Positions 15,618-16,306 of a DNA stretch of 16,306 nt are shown one piece after another (position 1 is the stretch's first letter; each line of letters starts with the position of its first letter). Position numbers and translations under genes: made by a program. Under the pieces are notes generated by a model that was not told the DNA's origin, ran no database searches, and saw only the letters and a list, made by a program, of their open reading frames with translations. Where the stretch lies: positions 1 to 16,306 of the forward strand of contig JADGIG010000136.1 in assembly GCA_018985235.1 (NCBI GenBank), given 5' to 3'. This DNA comes from Sanchytrium tribonematis. Its lineage: Eukaryota > Sanchytriomycota > Sanchytriomycetes > Sanchytriales > Sanchytriaceae.

Positions 15618-16306
15618 ACGAGATTCTACAAGTCGACAAATCCGCTTCTCAAGATGAAATTAAGAAACAATTCAGACTACTAAGTTTGCAGCACCATCCA
15701 GACAAGGGAGGAAATGCAGAATATTACGCGTCCATCGTAAATGCATATCAAATTATAGGCGATCCAGATAAAAGACAAATGTATGACCAGTATGGAGACA
15801 TTGGGCTTCCATTACAATATATACGAAGCATAAAATTTCTTATATGCGTTGTATTATCTGTAGTTATATTAATAATTACTCAATTATTACTCTGGGATCA
15901 AGGTAACTGGTTCATAATATTTATTCCTACATACATTATAGAATTGATGTTGTTGATTGTCATTTTAGATGGTCTATTGCATCCAAAAGTCCAAGATGAT
16001 GAAGAATTAGAAATAGAATTAGAACCAAAAGATATCAGGAAATTGAGTGGATTCTTATTATTTTTATTCTTATTAGTTTTAACTTGGCAGTTTTTAATGC
16101 TTACCAGATTAGAATATAAGCATGGATGGTATCTAGAGTTATTGCTTATTCCTTATTGGATTATCGAATTTATAATTTATATGCGGAATGTTTTAATTTT
16201 CTTCTTATCAGAAAACAAATTTGAATATATCACCCGATTTTCTAGCATTATATTATGCAGCTGTAGAATTGCATTTGTATCCTTGTTGTGTGTGCATCAG
16301 CATGAC
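15605..16306 (+). CDS. J-domain (DnaJ/Hsp40) multi-pass membrane protein, partial at window end
   Basis: The frame opens at ATG 15605 and is still open at the window edge after 234 codons. Residues 2-65 are a J domain: NPYEILQV, the helix II to III loop HHPDKGG with HPD at 31-33, and the DPDKRQMYDQYG ending. It should therefore recruit and stimulate an Hsp70 partner. There is no Gly/Phe region or zinc-binding module, so it is a class III Hsp40. Hydrophobic segments follow at about 77-96, 101-121, 148-167, 176-200 and 213-230, with an acidic loop at 128-142. The repeated form W-x...IP-x-[YW]-IIE (101-113 and 175-188) suggests an internal duplication and recalls the repeats of TMEM185/Fragile-X-F proteins, from memory only. 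The J domain would face the cytosol if the protein sits in the ER. No intron is seen. Confidence 0.9.
   Translation, partial: MSNPYEILQVDKSASQDEIKKQFRLLSLQHHPDKGGNAEYYASIVNAYQIIGDPDKRQMYDQYGDIGLPLQYIRSIKFLICVVLSVVILIITQLLLWDQGNWFIIFIPTYIIELMLLIVILDGLLHPKVQDDEELEIELEPKDIRKLSGFLLFLFLLVLTWQFLMLTRLEYKHGWYLELLLIPYWIIEFIIYMRNVLIFFLSENKFEYITRFSSIILCSCRIAFVSLLCVHQHD

Noticed and set aside
1-16306. CRISPR array, tRNA or rRNA genes
   Set aside because: No regularly spaced repeats and no recognisable tRNA or rRNA sequence were found by eye on either strand.

Overview
The window reads as nuclear DNA of an AT-rich, compact, intron-poor eukaryote. Genes lie on both strands, most are intronless, intergenic gaps are a few tens to a few hundred bases, and there are no bacterial ribosome-binding sites or operons. 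A Shaker-type voltage-gated K+ channel, a J-domain membrane protein, a Crinkler-style protein kinase and an RHS/Crinkler-style NTPase-nuclease together fit an early-diverging fungus or fungus relative (chytrid, Rozella or aphelid grade). This placement is inference; no rRNA or other marker gene is present.

Layout. 1-450: no convincing gene. 451-1587 (+): K+ channel. 1783-3540 (-): SWIM finger, zinc ribbon and ADP-ribosyltransferase-like domain in one protein. 3649-3850 (-): decayed partial copy of a reverse transcriptase (RT) gene. 3947-4286 (-): GC-richer decayed small membrane-protein ORF. 4321-5531 (-): RT-like gene of bacterial Abi/DRT flavour, with the catalytic DD replaced and a one-base frameshift before its C-terminal tail. 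5657-5778: 61-bp tandem duplication. 5881-6423 (+): hypothetical protein, perhaps with one short intron. 6425-6658 (+): small Cys/Gly/Ala-rich secreted or membrane peptide. 6998-7891 (+): CYTH-like protein. 7957-10329 (-): degenerate-nuclease plus kinase protein. 10554-11360 (-): broken paralogue of the 6998-7891 gene. 11560-11793 (-): doubtful small ORF. 11826-13949 (-): AAA-type NTPase plus PD-(D/E)XK nuclease. 14043-14900 (-): second CYTH-like protein. 14965-15393 (+): coiled-coil protein. 15605 to the window end (+): J-domain multi-pass membrane protein, cut by the edge.

Reading. From about 1.8 to 14.9 kb the window resembles a eukaryotic conflict or effector island. It carries an ART, a defence-type RT, a Crinkler-like kinase, an RHS-like NTPase-nuclease and three divergent CYTH-like genes, with gene decay and local duplication among them. 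Housekeeping-looking genes (K+ channel, coiled-coil, J-domain) flank it. Whether the island genes act together cannot be decided from sequence alone: they are on separate promoters and several look pseudogenised or catalytically altered.
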